Below are positions 26,048-34,552 of a stretch of DNA of 46,900 nucleotides, one piece after another. Below the pieces are notes generated by a model. The model searched no databases. It was given only the letters and a program-made list of their open reading frames with translations, and was not told the DNA's origin. The translations under genes and the position numbers were made by a program. This stretch comes from a virus, in the IMG/VR virus record IMGVR_UViG_3300034093_000785, positions 1 to 46,900 of that record; one strand, 5' to 3'. Position 1 is the stretch's first letter. Each line of letters starts with the position of its first letter.

Positions 26048-28418
26048 TTCAAAATATCATGATATATATCAAAAGGAAGATCTTGTGGCTGTATATCACA
26101 ATGATGACCCAATCCTTAAAACTATCGAGGTTCCTCTGCCAAGCATAGAGAGCTTCTTTGGTAAGCCATGGGATGAGGCTGTTAAGTTAATAGACGGATA
26201 CGGACTACACCCTAAGAACCAAAGGTTCAACCATCAGAAGGTTCCGGATAAGTTGGCTAACATCCAGGATTTGATCCGTAAGAAAATGAAGCTCAAAAAA
26301 AGAGAGGTTGTGAGCCAGAATGATATTTATGATGAGCTTGAAAGTAATCGTCTTGAATATAGGGAAGAGATAGCTTGGATTCAATTACAGATTAAGAGAA
26401 GGTATCAGGGATATTGGTTTTTTAATAATGGCAAGCCAACGTATATTGACGGATGGCATTATGTATATTTGAACTTTTGGGACATTCAGAATGAGACTAG
26501 ACAAGATAGTTTACCTTGGTATCGTGACCTTGATCGCAGGATTTTTATTTATGCTCGCTATTGCTATACTACCACTGAGGCTGTTTACAAGTATCGTGTT
26601 ACATATAGGACGCAGGGTGAGGTTAAAGTAAAGTACTTCCAACGTGTAAAGAACGCTGAGGAGTTTGCTGCTAAGTTCCCTGCCGCTTATATTGACGAGG
26701 GTGCTTATATTGTTGATATGGGATATAGAACCTGTTACGGATATATCTTCCCTAAACGAAGACGTATCGGTGCTACATCACAGGCGGCTTGTATGCTGTA
26801 CTGCATTGTAACAGAGCATAAACAACAGAAGGGTGGTATCCAAAGTATCACTGAGACTCAGGCTCGTAATGACGTTTATATTGATAAGATTGTGAAGCCT
26901 TGGAGAAAGATACCATTCTTCTTGAAGCCATCACATGACGGTACTGACTTCCCAAAGGAAAAGCTTTCATTCTCCTACTCAGCCTCAAGATCGCAGGGTG
27001 CTACACACAATCGTGTCGCTTCACATGACGGATGGATTGAGGCTCGTGCATCTTCAGAGAGGTCATTTGATGGACAGAAGCTACACGCATACTTGGATGA
27101 CGAGGGTGGTAAGCACGGAGATAGTGGGGTTTCAATTCCACGAAGGTGGCAGGACGTTGTGCGTAAGTGTCTATCTCAGGGTTTGCGTATCAACGGACTT
27201 GGTATGTTTACATCTACGCTTGGTGAATTTGAGGCAGGTGGTGGTAAGGAATTTTTTGATCTAATTAAATCTTCATATTACGATGAACGAAACGAAAACG
27301 GATTTACAACTTCAGGGCTATTTACGCTATTCATCCCAGCATACGATGGGTACGATGAGTGTGTGGACGAGTACGGACTCTCTATCATTGAAGACCCAAT
27401 CGAACCAGTTAAGAACCTCGAAGGTAACATTGTCACAAGAGGGGCTAAGACTATCCTAATGAACACAAGAAAAGACCTTGAAGAAAAGGGCTTGGATTTG
27501 CGTTTAAATGGAGAGATTAGGGATAACCCTTGGACGTTGCAAGAAGCTGCTTCTAAAGCGTCTAAGAATAGCAATTTTGACCTGTCTATCTTACGAACTC
27601 GTATCAATCAGTTAAAGTTTGATAGGGTGTTTAGGACTAGGAACATATCATTGGACTGGAAGGACGGATTTGGTAGCGAGGTTGTTGTTACAGATAACGC
27701 TGAAGGTAAGTACACTGTGTCTTTCATTCCTCCGCATGAGCAAAGGAACAAGAAGATGTTTGACTCTGCTAAGAACGGATGGTTCCCTTCCCCACAAGTA
27801 TCCAATAGGTATATACTTGGATGTGACCCATTTAAATTTGGTAACAGGGACGTAAAGGGTAGAAGAAAGTCTAACGGAGGTGGAGCGTTGTTCTATAAGC
27901 ACGATCCAGCAGTAGACTCTCAGGATAAGCCTATTGATCAGTGGATATCTAACAAGTTTGTAGTAACTTATAATACTCGAGTAGATGACGGTAACACTTA
28001 CTGCGAGGATATGCTTAAATTAGCAATCTTATTTGGCGCACACGTTTACCCTGAACGTAACGTACCTATTGTAATTGAAAAATTCAGAGAGTGGGGATAT
28101 GAAGGTTATCTGTTATACGATATTGATCCAAATGGAAAGCTGGCTACTGCTCCTGGCCGCTATACAGGAGAGGCTGACAAGGAACAGATCTTCACGGAGT
28201 TCATGAACTACATTAAGGTATTTGGTAGGAGCGACAATCATATTGAGATGCTTGAGGAGTGTTTAGAGATTAACGACCCTTCAGAGATGACCAACTATGA
28301 CTTGTTTGCCGCTGGCGGTATGGCTCTATTAGGAGCTAAATCCGCACTGCCAAAGTATTTACAGGAGATGACAGAGGTCAAAAAGATGAATGACTTATTA
28401 GAATTTTTTGATTCTTGA
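26037..28418 (+). CDS. terL: Terminase large subunit
   Basis: A 793-residue protein starting at TTG (MATNSKYHDIYQ); no in-frame ATG lies before about residue 80, so a TTG start is required. The ATPase domain has a nonstandard Walker A, RRRIGATS (near residue 240), and Walker B LHAYLDDEGG (near 349-358), then TSTLGEF as a coupling motif. The nuclease domain includes GCDPFKFG (near 595), VIEKFREWGYEG (near 680-690) and TNYDLFAAGG (near 752). This is the motor that pumps DNA into the head and cuts it. Longer than most TerL proteins (about 500-700), with an N-terminal extension. Confidence 0.88.
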   Translation: MATNSKYHDIYQKEDLVAVYHNDDPILKTIEVPLPSIESFFGKPWDEAVKLIDGYGLHPKNQRFNHQKVPDKLANIQDLIRKKMKLKKREVVSQNDIYDELESNRLEYREEIAWIQLQIKRRYQGYWFFNNGKPTYIDGWHYVYLNFWDIQNETRQDSLPWYRDLDRRIFIYARYCYTTTEAVYKYRVTYRTQGEVKVKYFQRVKNAEEFAAKFPAAYIDEGAYIVDMGYRTCYGYIFPKRRRIGATSQAACMLYCIVTEHKQQKGGIQSITETQARNDVYIDKIVKPWRKIPFFLKPSHDGTDFPKEKLSFSYSASRSQGATHNRVASHDGWIEARASSERSFDGQKLHAYLDDEGGKHGDSGVSIPRRWQDVVRKCLSQGLRINGLGMFTSTLGEFEAGGGKEFFDLIKSSYYDERNENGFTTSGLFTLFIPAYDGYDECVDEYGLSIIEDPIEPVKNLEGNIVTRGAKTILMNTRKDLEEKGLDLRLNGEIRDNPWTLQEAASKASKNSNFDLSILRTRINQLKFDRVFRTRNISLDWKDGFGSEVVVTDNAEGKYTVSFIPPHEQRNKKMFDSAKNGWFPSPQVSNRYILGCDPFKFGNRDVKGRRKSNGGGALFYKHDPAVDSQDKPIDQWISNKFVVTYNTRVDDGNTYCEDMLKLAILFGAHVYPERNVPIVIEKFREWGYEGYLLYDIDPNGKLATAPGRYTGEADKEQIFTEFMNYIKVFGRSDNHIEMLEECLEINDPSEMTNYDLFAAGGMALLGAKSALPKYLQEMTEVKKMNDLLEFFDS

Positions 28419-28440
28419 TAATTAAATTGCTCACATTTTT

Positions 28441-28448
28441 TATATTTG
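28441..28448 (+). promoter_or_regulatory. -7-type box before the portal gene
   Basis: TATATTTG exactly matches TAnnTTTG and ends 6 bp before the ATG at 28,455, so a transcript from it would begin at or very near the start codon. The -33 box is poor (CTTG 28,414-28,417 at 23 bp). Confidence 0.35.
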
Positions 28449-28454
28449 CATTTG

Positions 28455-30761
28455 ATGTTGAAGTTTACGCCAATAATTTCTTTTCCTTCAGATAGAATTC
28501 CAAAGGAAGAAAAACAATCGTTGAGTTACATAACCCAGGTAGCTCAGGCTATATATTCACGTTGGTATAACGGTAGGACGTTGTACGGTCAGACAGCTAC
28601 AGGTTGGTTCCAAATGATGACAGACTACGGAGAGGGTAGACAAAGTTCTGCTCCATACCGTGACTGGTTTTTGGGTGTTCAGAATGACAAGAACTCTCCT
28701 GTAAACAGAATGACTCAGTATGCTCGTAAGGCTTACACTAATGTTAGTTATGACATCGTTAGCCCTGCGCCAAAGTATCTTGCAGTTATTAAATCTGTAT
28801 TGAGTGCGTCTGACTTCAAGGTAAAGTGCGAGTCTCTTACTCCTACTTCTAATTTTGAAAAGCAGAAGAAGAAGTGGAGGATGTACTATGAGGATAAGGT
28901 ATTGAACCCTATCAGGGAACAAATTGGTCTAGCTAAAGTTAGCCTACCATGGACTCCTCAGGACGAGACTGAGCTTGATATGTATGAGAAGTATCAAGGT
29001 TTTAAGTTACCTCTTGAGAACGCAATGGAGGACATTGCAAAGCATATGTTTGATATCAGCGACTGGGATAAGGTTCGACTAAGAACTATTGAATCCCTTG
29101 TTCAAAACAACTTCGCTGTTACTCAAGTGTATGCAGACAAGGATGGTGTTACAAGAATGAGATACATCAACCCTGCTGGATTTGTTACAGCTTATATTGA
29201 TGAAGATGAAGAAGGTGAACCATCATTTGCTGGTCATATCCAACGTGTTAGAATTACAGACATTAAAGATAAGTTGTTGGAGCTTGGGGCTACTCCTCAG
29301 GATCTTGAGAACTTGGCAAGGATTTTCTACGAAACCCAAGGCTATACTGCAAAGGATTTTAATTTCAATAGAAAGGATCCTGTAACAGGTAGATACGTTT
29401 GGGAAGACTTCTCAGTCGAGGTATTGCACTTTGAATACCGTGCTAATGACTATGAGTACTTTACTAAGCGTCAAACCAAGGATGGAAAGGTTGTGTTCCA
29501 AGAAGAAGATTTTGGTAACATTAAGAAACCATACGCTGACGGAAGAATGAGAAAGACAGACGTTACCTGTGTTCAGAACGTCTATGAGGGTAAGTACATC
29601 TTGGGAACTAAGTTTGTTTACGACTACGGATTGCAAAAGAATATCATGAGAGACTCTCGTGGTAACGCAGTTCTATCTTATGTATTTGAAAGAGTCACAG
29701 GAAAGTCTATCGTTGAAAGATGGAAACCACATTTGGATTCTTTGATGCTTACTTGGATTAAGTTGCAGGCTGCTAAGTGGGCCGCTGCTCCAAAGGGTAT
29801 TGTTGTTGATATCGGATTGCTGTCTAATATGGACATGGGTATGGGTACTATGAGTCCGTTAGAACTTGTTCGTATCCGTAGACAGACCGGTAATCAGTTT
29901 ATTAACTCTAAGACAGACGTTCTTAATAAGGGTAACAATATGCCTATCCAAGAGCTTCCAGGTGGTATCGGTCCTCAATTAGAGGAGTGGTTAACTTGTT
30001 GGCAGGATGACATGAACCGCATCATGGACTTGGCTGGTATCACACCAACTATGGCTGCTATGCCTACAACTCCTTCTGAGAAAGGTTTAGGTATCAGCGA
30101 GATGGAAGTTGACGCTACTAATCACGCTCTATATCCTTTGAAGAAGGCTATCATGCGATTGAAGGAAAAGGCTGCTAAGAAGGCTATTCTAAAGACTCGT
30201 ACTAATATGCGCTTTGATAAGATTGTTCATAAGTATTATTTTGAATTACTTGGTGAAGAAAAAGCTAACGCATTAGATGCTTTTGAGGACTTGACATTAG
30301 AGCAGATTGGTATCAAATTAGTTTCTACACCAACAAATACTCGTAAGAACCAAATATTACAAGCAGCATTACAATCAATGCAGGCAGGTAAGAACGGAGT
30401 TATTGGTATCACATTGGCTGACTACTTGTTCATTGAGAAGGAATTAGAGAATGATAACGATGAGTTTGCTGCTTGGTATATGACCGTTGCAGAAGAACGT
30501 CAGCGTAAAGTTAAGATGGAGGAGGCTATGCAACAGCAACAAATGAACGCACAAGTTCAGGCACAGGCTGCACAACAAGCTGCTGAGGCTAAGGCTGCTG
30601 CACAACAGGCGTTAGAACAAATGAAGCAGGCTTCTATTATGACCGAGTACCAACAGAAGGCGTTGTTGGAAGAGATTAAGCACAACCACAGAATGGCAGA
30701 GCTTGCACAAGAAGGTCAGTTAGAGAAGCAGAAAGATGTAGAGATATCTGGGAATTTATAA
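28455..30761 (+). CDS. Portal protein
   Basis: A 768-residue protein, start at ATG 28,455 (MLKFTPIISFPSDRI) rather than the TTG three codons upstream. The order terminase-portal-scaffold-capsid and the length fit a portal. Internal motifs include a wing/stem helical region (LTWIKLQAAKWAAAPKGIVVD) and a segment SEKGLGISEMEVDATNHALYPL, then a long C-terminal Gln/Ala-rich coiled coil (residues about 690-735). A portal forms the dodecameric ring through which DNA enters the head. The assignment rests on gene order and composition. Confidence 0.8.
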   Translation: MLKFTPIISFPSDRIPKEEKQSLSYITQVAQAIYSRWYNGRTLYGQTATGWFQMMTDYGEGRQSSAPYRDWFLGVQNDKNSPVNRMTQYARKAYTNVSYDIVSPAPKYLAVIKSVLSASDFKVKCESLTPTSNFEKQKKKWRMYYEDKVLNPIREQIGLAKVSLPWTPQDETELDMYEKYQGFKLPLENAMEDIAKHMFDISDWDKVRLRTIESLVQNNFAVTQVYADKDGVTRMRYINPAGFVTAYIDEDEEGEPSFAGHIQRVRITDIKDKLLELGATPQDLENLARIFYETQGYTAKDFNFNRKDPVTGRYVWEDFSVEVLHFEYRANDYEYFTKRQTKDGKVVFQEEDFGNIKKPYADGRMRKTDVTCVQNVYEGKYILGTKFVYDYGLQKNIMRDSRGNAVLSYVFERVTGKSIVERWKPHLDSLMLTWIKLQAAKWAAAPKGIVVDIGLLSNMDMGMGTMSPLELVRIRRQTGNQFINSKTDVLNKGNNMPIQELPGGIGPQLEEWLTCWQDDMNRIMDLAGITPTMAAMPTTPSEKGLGISEMEVDATNHALYPLKKAIMRLKEKAAKKAILKTRTNMRFDKIVHKYYFELLGEEKANALDAFEDLTLEQIGIKLVSTPTNTRKNQILQAALQSMQAGKNGVIGITLADYLFIEKELENDNDEFAAWYMTVAEERQRKVKMEEAMQQQQMNAQVQAQAAQQAAEAKAAAQQALEQMKQASIMTEYQQKALLEEIKHNHRMAELAQEGQLEKQKDVEISGNL

Positions 30762-30781
30762 AAACAAAAAATAAATAGGCT

Positions 30782-31960
30782 ATGGAAAACAATGATTTAA
30801 TTATCCCTGCGGATTTGCAGGCGAGAGCGATGGTTGATGGTTGGTCAGACAATCAACTAAGAGATGAAGCTATGAAGCTTGAGGTTAACAACCAACCTCC
30901 TGCTATCCCAACTGGAGACGATGGTTTGCCTCCACAACAAGTTTCAGCACAAGAAATTCAACAACTAGCAGGAGATGATAGTAACACTATTCCACCTGCT
31001 CCAGTAGAGCCACAGGGTTCTTCTTTGAACTTAGAAGAGTTCGGTGTTCAGTCTTATGACGAGTTAAAGTCTTTGATTAGCAAGGCTAGAGAATATGAGC
31101 CGCTAGTTCAGAAGTATAAGGAGTATGATCCAATCATGCCTTACTTGAACGATGTTCAGAATCCTTTTGCTAACGACACTATTAATCGTTTGAATAACTT
31201 TGTTAAGAACACAGGTATCAGCGACTTGAGTATTGCATCAACCATTCTTGCTACAAGTAACGATGAGTTGAAAACCAATCCTGTAAAGGCTTTGGCAATT
31301 ATGGAAGTGTTGAGCGATCCAGACTTAGCTAACTTAGGATTGAACAACTTGATGCAATACGTTGCAGATAAAAACAATATTGATGTAGATACTACATACG
31401 ACTCATTGGATGAAATGCCAGTGAAAATGCGTGTTGAACTACAGAAGACGTTAAAAACTATTGAAACAAAACGTCAAGAGTTTGATACAAAACAAGATTA
31501 CTTTGGATATTTGCAAAACCAAAGAACCCAACAGGAGCAAGTGATGACTCAACGAATGGCTACTTGGGATAACGTGTTAAATGACATGGGATCTAAGTTA
31601 AAGTCAATTCCGGTGAAGGTCGATCTTGAGAACGTGGGTGAAGTAACTTTAGATTATGCGGTCAGCAAAGATGATCTAAATAAGTTACTTCCCGAAGTTC
31701 GAGGAATTGTGGGCAGTTTAAATCCTGACGAGGATGGTATTAAGACGGTTATGAAAGTTCTAGAAAACCGGGTATGGTTAGACAATAGAACTAATATCAT
31801 AAAGGAAGCCATTAAGTCTGCTGAGGGAAGAATCCGAGAGGCAGAGGTACAGAGAGTACACAATGGAGGCCAAGTGGTGAACCGCCAAGATGCACCTGCT
31901 CAAGGACCTAAAACCAGTCCTCACTTAGAAGCTACTAAGGCGTTCTTAGGTATAAAATAA
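30782..31960 (+). CDS. Scaffold-like protein, 392 aa
   Basis: A 392-residue acidic protein placed between portal and major capsid, as a scaffold would be. The N-terminal third is Pro/Gln-rich and disordered (LPPQQVSAQEIQQ), the centre is helical (KTLKTIETKRQEFDTKQDY), and the C-terminus is basic and flexible (HNGGQVVNRQDAPAQGPK). Helical, charged scaffolding proteins with a capsid-binding C-terminus are known in many phages. The call is inferred from order and composition. Confidence 0.7.
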   Translation: MENNDLIIPADLQARAMVDGWSDNQLRDEAMKLEVNNQPPAIPTGDDGLPPQQVSAQEIQQLAGDDSNTIPPAPVEPQGSSLNLEEFGVQSYDELKSLISKAREYEPLVQKYKEYDPIMPYLNDVQNPFANDTINRLNNFVKNTGISDLSIASTILATSNDELKTNPVKALAIMEVLSDPDLANLGLNNLMQYVADKNNIDVDTTYDSLDEMPVKMRVELQKTLKTIETKRQEFDTKQDYFGYLQNQRTQQEQVMTQRMATWDNVLNDMGSKLKSIPVKVDLENVGEVTLDYAVSKDDLNKLLPEVRGIVGSLNPDEDGIKTVMKVLENRVWLDNRTNIIKEAIKSAEGRIREAEVQRVHNGGQVVNRQDAPAQGPKTSPHLEATKAFLGIK

Positions 31961-31991
31961 ACCTAAAAAATAACTTTAAAAATTTAAAAAA

Positions 31992-33449
31992 ATGGCTATT
32001 GTATATAACAATCCAGGCGCACAACCACAGGGATATACCACTGGTAGTGCTACTCCGAGTTCAACCGTAAATGCCGGTTATACTCAACACTCATTGTTGT
32101 CATCTATTGACGCTCTTCCTCCAGATGTTTCTTCCAAATTGTACAAGCGTTTTGGTGGACAAGGTTTGGACATCTTGAATCTTTTGATTGCTCAAGGTGC
32201 TAAACGTGTAGTTAACAATTCTAATGGTTCTTTCCACTTTGAAGAAGACCGTTACAATCAATCAGTTCTTGTTAATTCTGTAACAGCTCCTGGAACTGGA
32301 ACATCAATCAGTTTTACTGTTAGTAATGCAGATACAAATGAAGCTAATCCTTATTTGGTTATTGGTGATTTGATTATCAGAATGACTGACTTCTTGAGAT
32401 TGAGAGTTGTTAATGTTTTACCAACAGCCCCTGGAGTTTATTCAGTTACCGCTGTTCCTGCTGATGGTGTATCTGTAACTGCCGCTGTAACTGCTGGTGA
32501 TACATTCGCTATTTATTCATCTGCTTTTGGTGAAGATACTACTCAACCAAACGCTAAAGCTACTTACTGGAGTAAATTTGCAGCCCCAATGCAACGCCAC
32601 AAGACATCTGCTAAGATTACTGGTGATGCAATGACTGATAAAGTTTACCCTGTAATGATGGACGATGGTAAAACTTTGAAAGGTTTCCACTCACACTTGT
32701 TTGCACAACACGAATACCGTCACTTGTTAGGTATGGTTGGTGCTATGATTTTGGGTAAGGGTTACAACTACACTCTTAATTCTGGTAATCAAGTAACTAG
32801 CCCAACTGATAGTACTATTGGTATGGCTCAAGGTATGGTTGAGACTTTCCAACAAAGAGCTTCTGGAGAGCAATGGACTACTGGAACTATGGTTGCTGAT
32901 TTGTATTCTATTATTGCTCAAATGAAAGCTAACTGGACTGGTAATGATTTAGTTGGATTATTCTCTAAAGATTTGTATCAAGATTTTGAAAAGAATATTG
33001 CTGCTAATGGTCTTTTGGCTAATACTAACATTGCTTCTACTCGTCAAGAGTCTGCTAAAGTAATCTTCGGTGATAATCAAGACTTTGAAACCATGATGTC
33101 TACTTTCGCTTTCTCTACTTTGACTTTGAACGGTAAGAACTTGAACGTAAAATCATTTGACTTGTCTTACGATCCTACTTTGTTTGGATTGGGAACAAGT
33201 AATGAGTTCACTAGTATGGGATTTGTTATGCCTGCTGAAAAGCAAGCTGACGCTACTGGTTTGTTGCGTAACACAGTTGAGTTGATCTATAAGTCAATGG
33301 ACGGTGAAGATCGTTTCATGAAAGTATGGGATGACGGAGCTGCTTCTCCTCGCAGACTTGGACCAAACGATAACTATGTTATCTATATGTTGACTCACTT
33401 TGGATTCGACTGGTTCAAAATCGAGCAGTGCGGTCTTTTGTATGCATAA
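31992..33449 (+). CDS. Major capsid protein
   Basis: A 485-residue protein directly after the scaffold-like gene and followed by a strong terminator, as expected for the most expressed virion gene. It starts MAIVYNNPGAQPQGYTTGSA. A beta-rich stretch (residues about 95-175, TSISFTVSNADTNEANPYLV) could be an inserted domain, followed by a helical E-loop/A-domain-like part (RHKTSAKITGDAMTDKVYP, LLGMVGAMILGKGYNY). Length and order fit an HK97-fold capsid protein. The fold is inferred. A CACTAGTAT at 33,209 is probably a chance match. Confidence 0.82.
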   Translation: MAIVYNNPGAQPQGYTTGSATPSSTVNAGYTQHSLLSSIDALPPDVSSKLYKRFGGQGLDILNLLIAQGAKRVVNNSNGSFHFEEDRYNQSVLVNSVTAPGTGTSISFTVSNADTNEANPYLVIGDLIIRMTDFLRLRVVNVLPTAPGVYSVTAVPADGVSVTAAVTAGDTFAIYSSAFGEDTTQPNAKATYWSKFAAPMQRHKTSAKITGDAMTDKVYPVMMDDGKTLKGFHSHLFAQHEYRHLLGMVGAMILGKGYNYTLNSGNQVTSPTDSTIGMAQGMVETFQQRASGEQWTTGTMVADLYSIIAQMKANWTGNDLVGLFSKDLYQDFEKNIAANGLLANTNIASTRQESAKVIFGDNQDFETMMSTFAFSTLTLNGKNLNVKSFDLSYDPTLFGLGTSNEFTSMGFVMPAEKQADATGLLRNTVELIYKSMDGEDRFMKVWDDGAASPRRLGPNDNYVIYMLTHFGFDWFKIEQCGLLYA

Positions 33450-33462
33450 TCAATAAACAATA

Positions 33463-33492
33463 AAAAGGGGGAGCCTAAAAACTCCCTCTTTT
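33463..33492 (+). terminator. Intrinsic terminator after the capsid gene
   Basis: AAAAGGGGGAG (33,463-33,473) pairs with CTCCCTCTTTT (33,482-33,492) over 11 bp with one G-T pair; loop CCTAAAAA. It can act in both directions. It probably sets capsid transcript levels apart from the tail genes. Confidence 0.8.
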
Positions 33493-33527
33493 AATCTTAT
33501 AAAAAACAAAAACAAAAATAAAGTAAT

Positions 33528-34472
33528 ATGATTTACAGAGAAGGTACACGCTTAGATCGTGAAGATTTGCAAGAACACATTGAAATCTTGCAAGAAAAGT
33601 TCCCAACTTATTTTAGGAAAGAGAATCCTCTTCCGGTTAAAATTGATTTTATTCAATCAGCTAAATTCTACATTGAAGCTTTTAGACCCGGTGGAGATAT
33701 ATCAGCAGGGAGAATATTAAAAAGACCTCAACCTATGGGTATTAAACCTATTGGTTATGAAAACGATGGTGGTTTTTTATCTGAAATAAGATATACAGAA
33801 TCAGCACCTGTAGCATCTGGAGGTGAATTGAAATGGGCAAGTTCAACAATGCATTTATCTGAAAACACAATTTTACGTCCTGTTGTTGACTTGGAAAAAT
33901 TAATTTTCTTATGGTTTTATTGCGATCATTTTACAAACAATGATTGTATTAAGAAAAGAGGTAAAGCTAAATTTGAGTTCATTATCCCAGAACAACAAGT
34001 AGAATCTAAATACGACAATATTAAGGCTAGACGTAGATTGGAAGATGAGATTTTGATTGAAGAAACTCGTATTTCTTATGATCTTGTTAAGGAAATAGCT
34101 TCTAAGATGAATATCGCATTTAGAGGTGAAGAGAAAGTTGATAGGGTTTCTTTGTATGATGGAATTGCTTACTCTTCTGATCGTATAAAACTTTATGACT
34201 CATTGAAAGCTCAATACAAGCCTGAAGTTGGTACTACAGTAGAAGCTGTTGTCGGATTGACTCAAATCAAGAATTTGGTAGCTAGTGCTGTTGAAAACTT
34301 GAAGTTGTTTGAGGATGAGAGTGTAAACAAGTGGAGAATCAAAGCTCCTGGAAAACCAAAGTATCTATGTGATATCGAAGGTGAGTCCAATGAGGAGAAG
34401 TTGTTCAACCTTGTTGAGTTTGTTTCAAATGACTCAGAAGCCTTGAAAACAGTACAAGGTTTGTTGAAATAA
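33528..34472 (+). CDS. Hypothetical protein in the virion operon, 314 aa
   Basis: A 314-residue protein, MIYREGTRLDREDLQEHIEI..., between two terminators, so it is probably transcribed with its own control. The N-terminal half is beta-rich with a metal-like CDHFTNNDC segment (HFTNNDCIKKRGKAKFEFIIPE); the C-terminal half is helical (RRLEDEILIEETRISYDLVKEIASK). Its place directly after the capsid suggests a capsid-associated or decoration protein; no family is recognised. Confidence 0.65.
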   Translation: MIYREGTRLDREDLQEHIEILQEKFPTYFRKENPLPVKIDFIQSAKFYIEAFRPGGDISAGRILKRPQPMGIKPIGYENDGGFLSEIRYTESAPVASGGELKWASSTMHLSENTILRPVVDLEKLIFLWFYCDHFTNNDCIKKRGKAKFEFIIPEQQVESKYDNIKARRRLEDEILIEETRISYDLVKEIASKMNIAFRGEEKVDRVSLYDGIAYSSDRIKLYDSLKAQYKPEVGTTVEAVVGLTQIKNLVASAVENLKLFEDESVNKWRIKAPGKPKYLCDIEGESNEEKLFNLVEFVSNDSEALKTVQGLLK

Positions 34473-34492
34473 AACTAATTAAAAAAAGTATG

Positions 34493-34522
34493 AAAAGGGG
34501 GTAGGAAATCTTACTCCCTTTT
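34493..34522 (+). terminator. Intrinsic terminator
   Basis: AAAAGGGGGTAG (34,493-34,504) pairs with TTACTCCCTTTT (34,511-34,522) with G-T pairs; loop GAAATC, followed by more T. A TATTTTTG box (34,525-34,532) just after it could be a -7 element for the next gene (ATG at 34,553). Confidence 0.75.
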
Positions 34523-34552
34523 TCTATTTTTGTCTTTAAATCTTCATTTTTT

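Noticed and set aside
33209-33217. CACTAGTAT inside the major capsid gene
   Set aside because: A single isolated copy in coding sequence; about one chance match is expected in a window of this size, so it is not counted with the regulatory sites.
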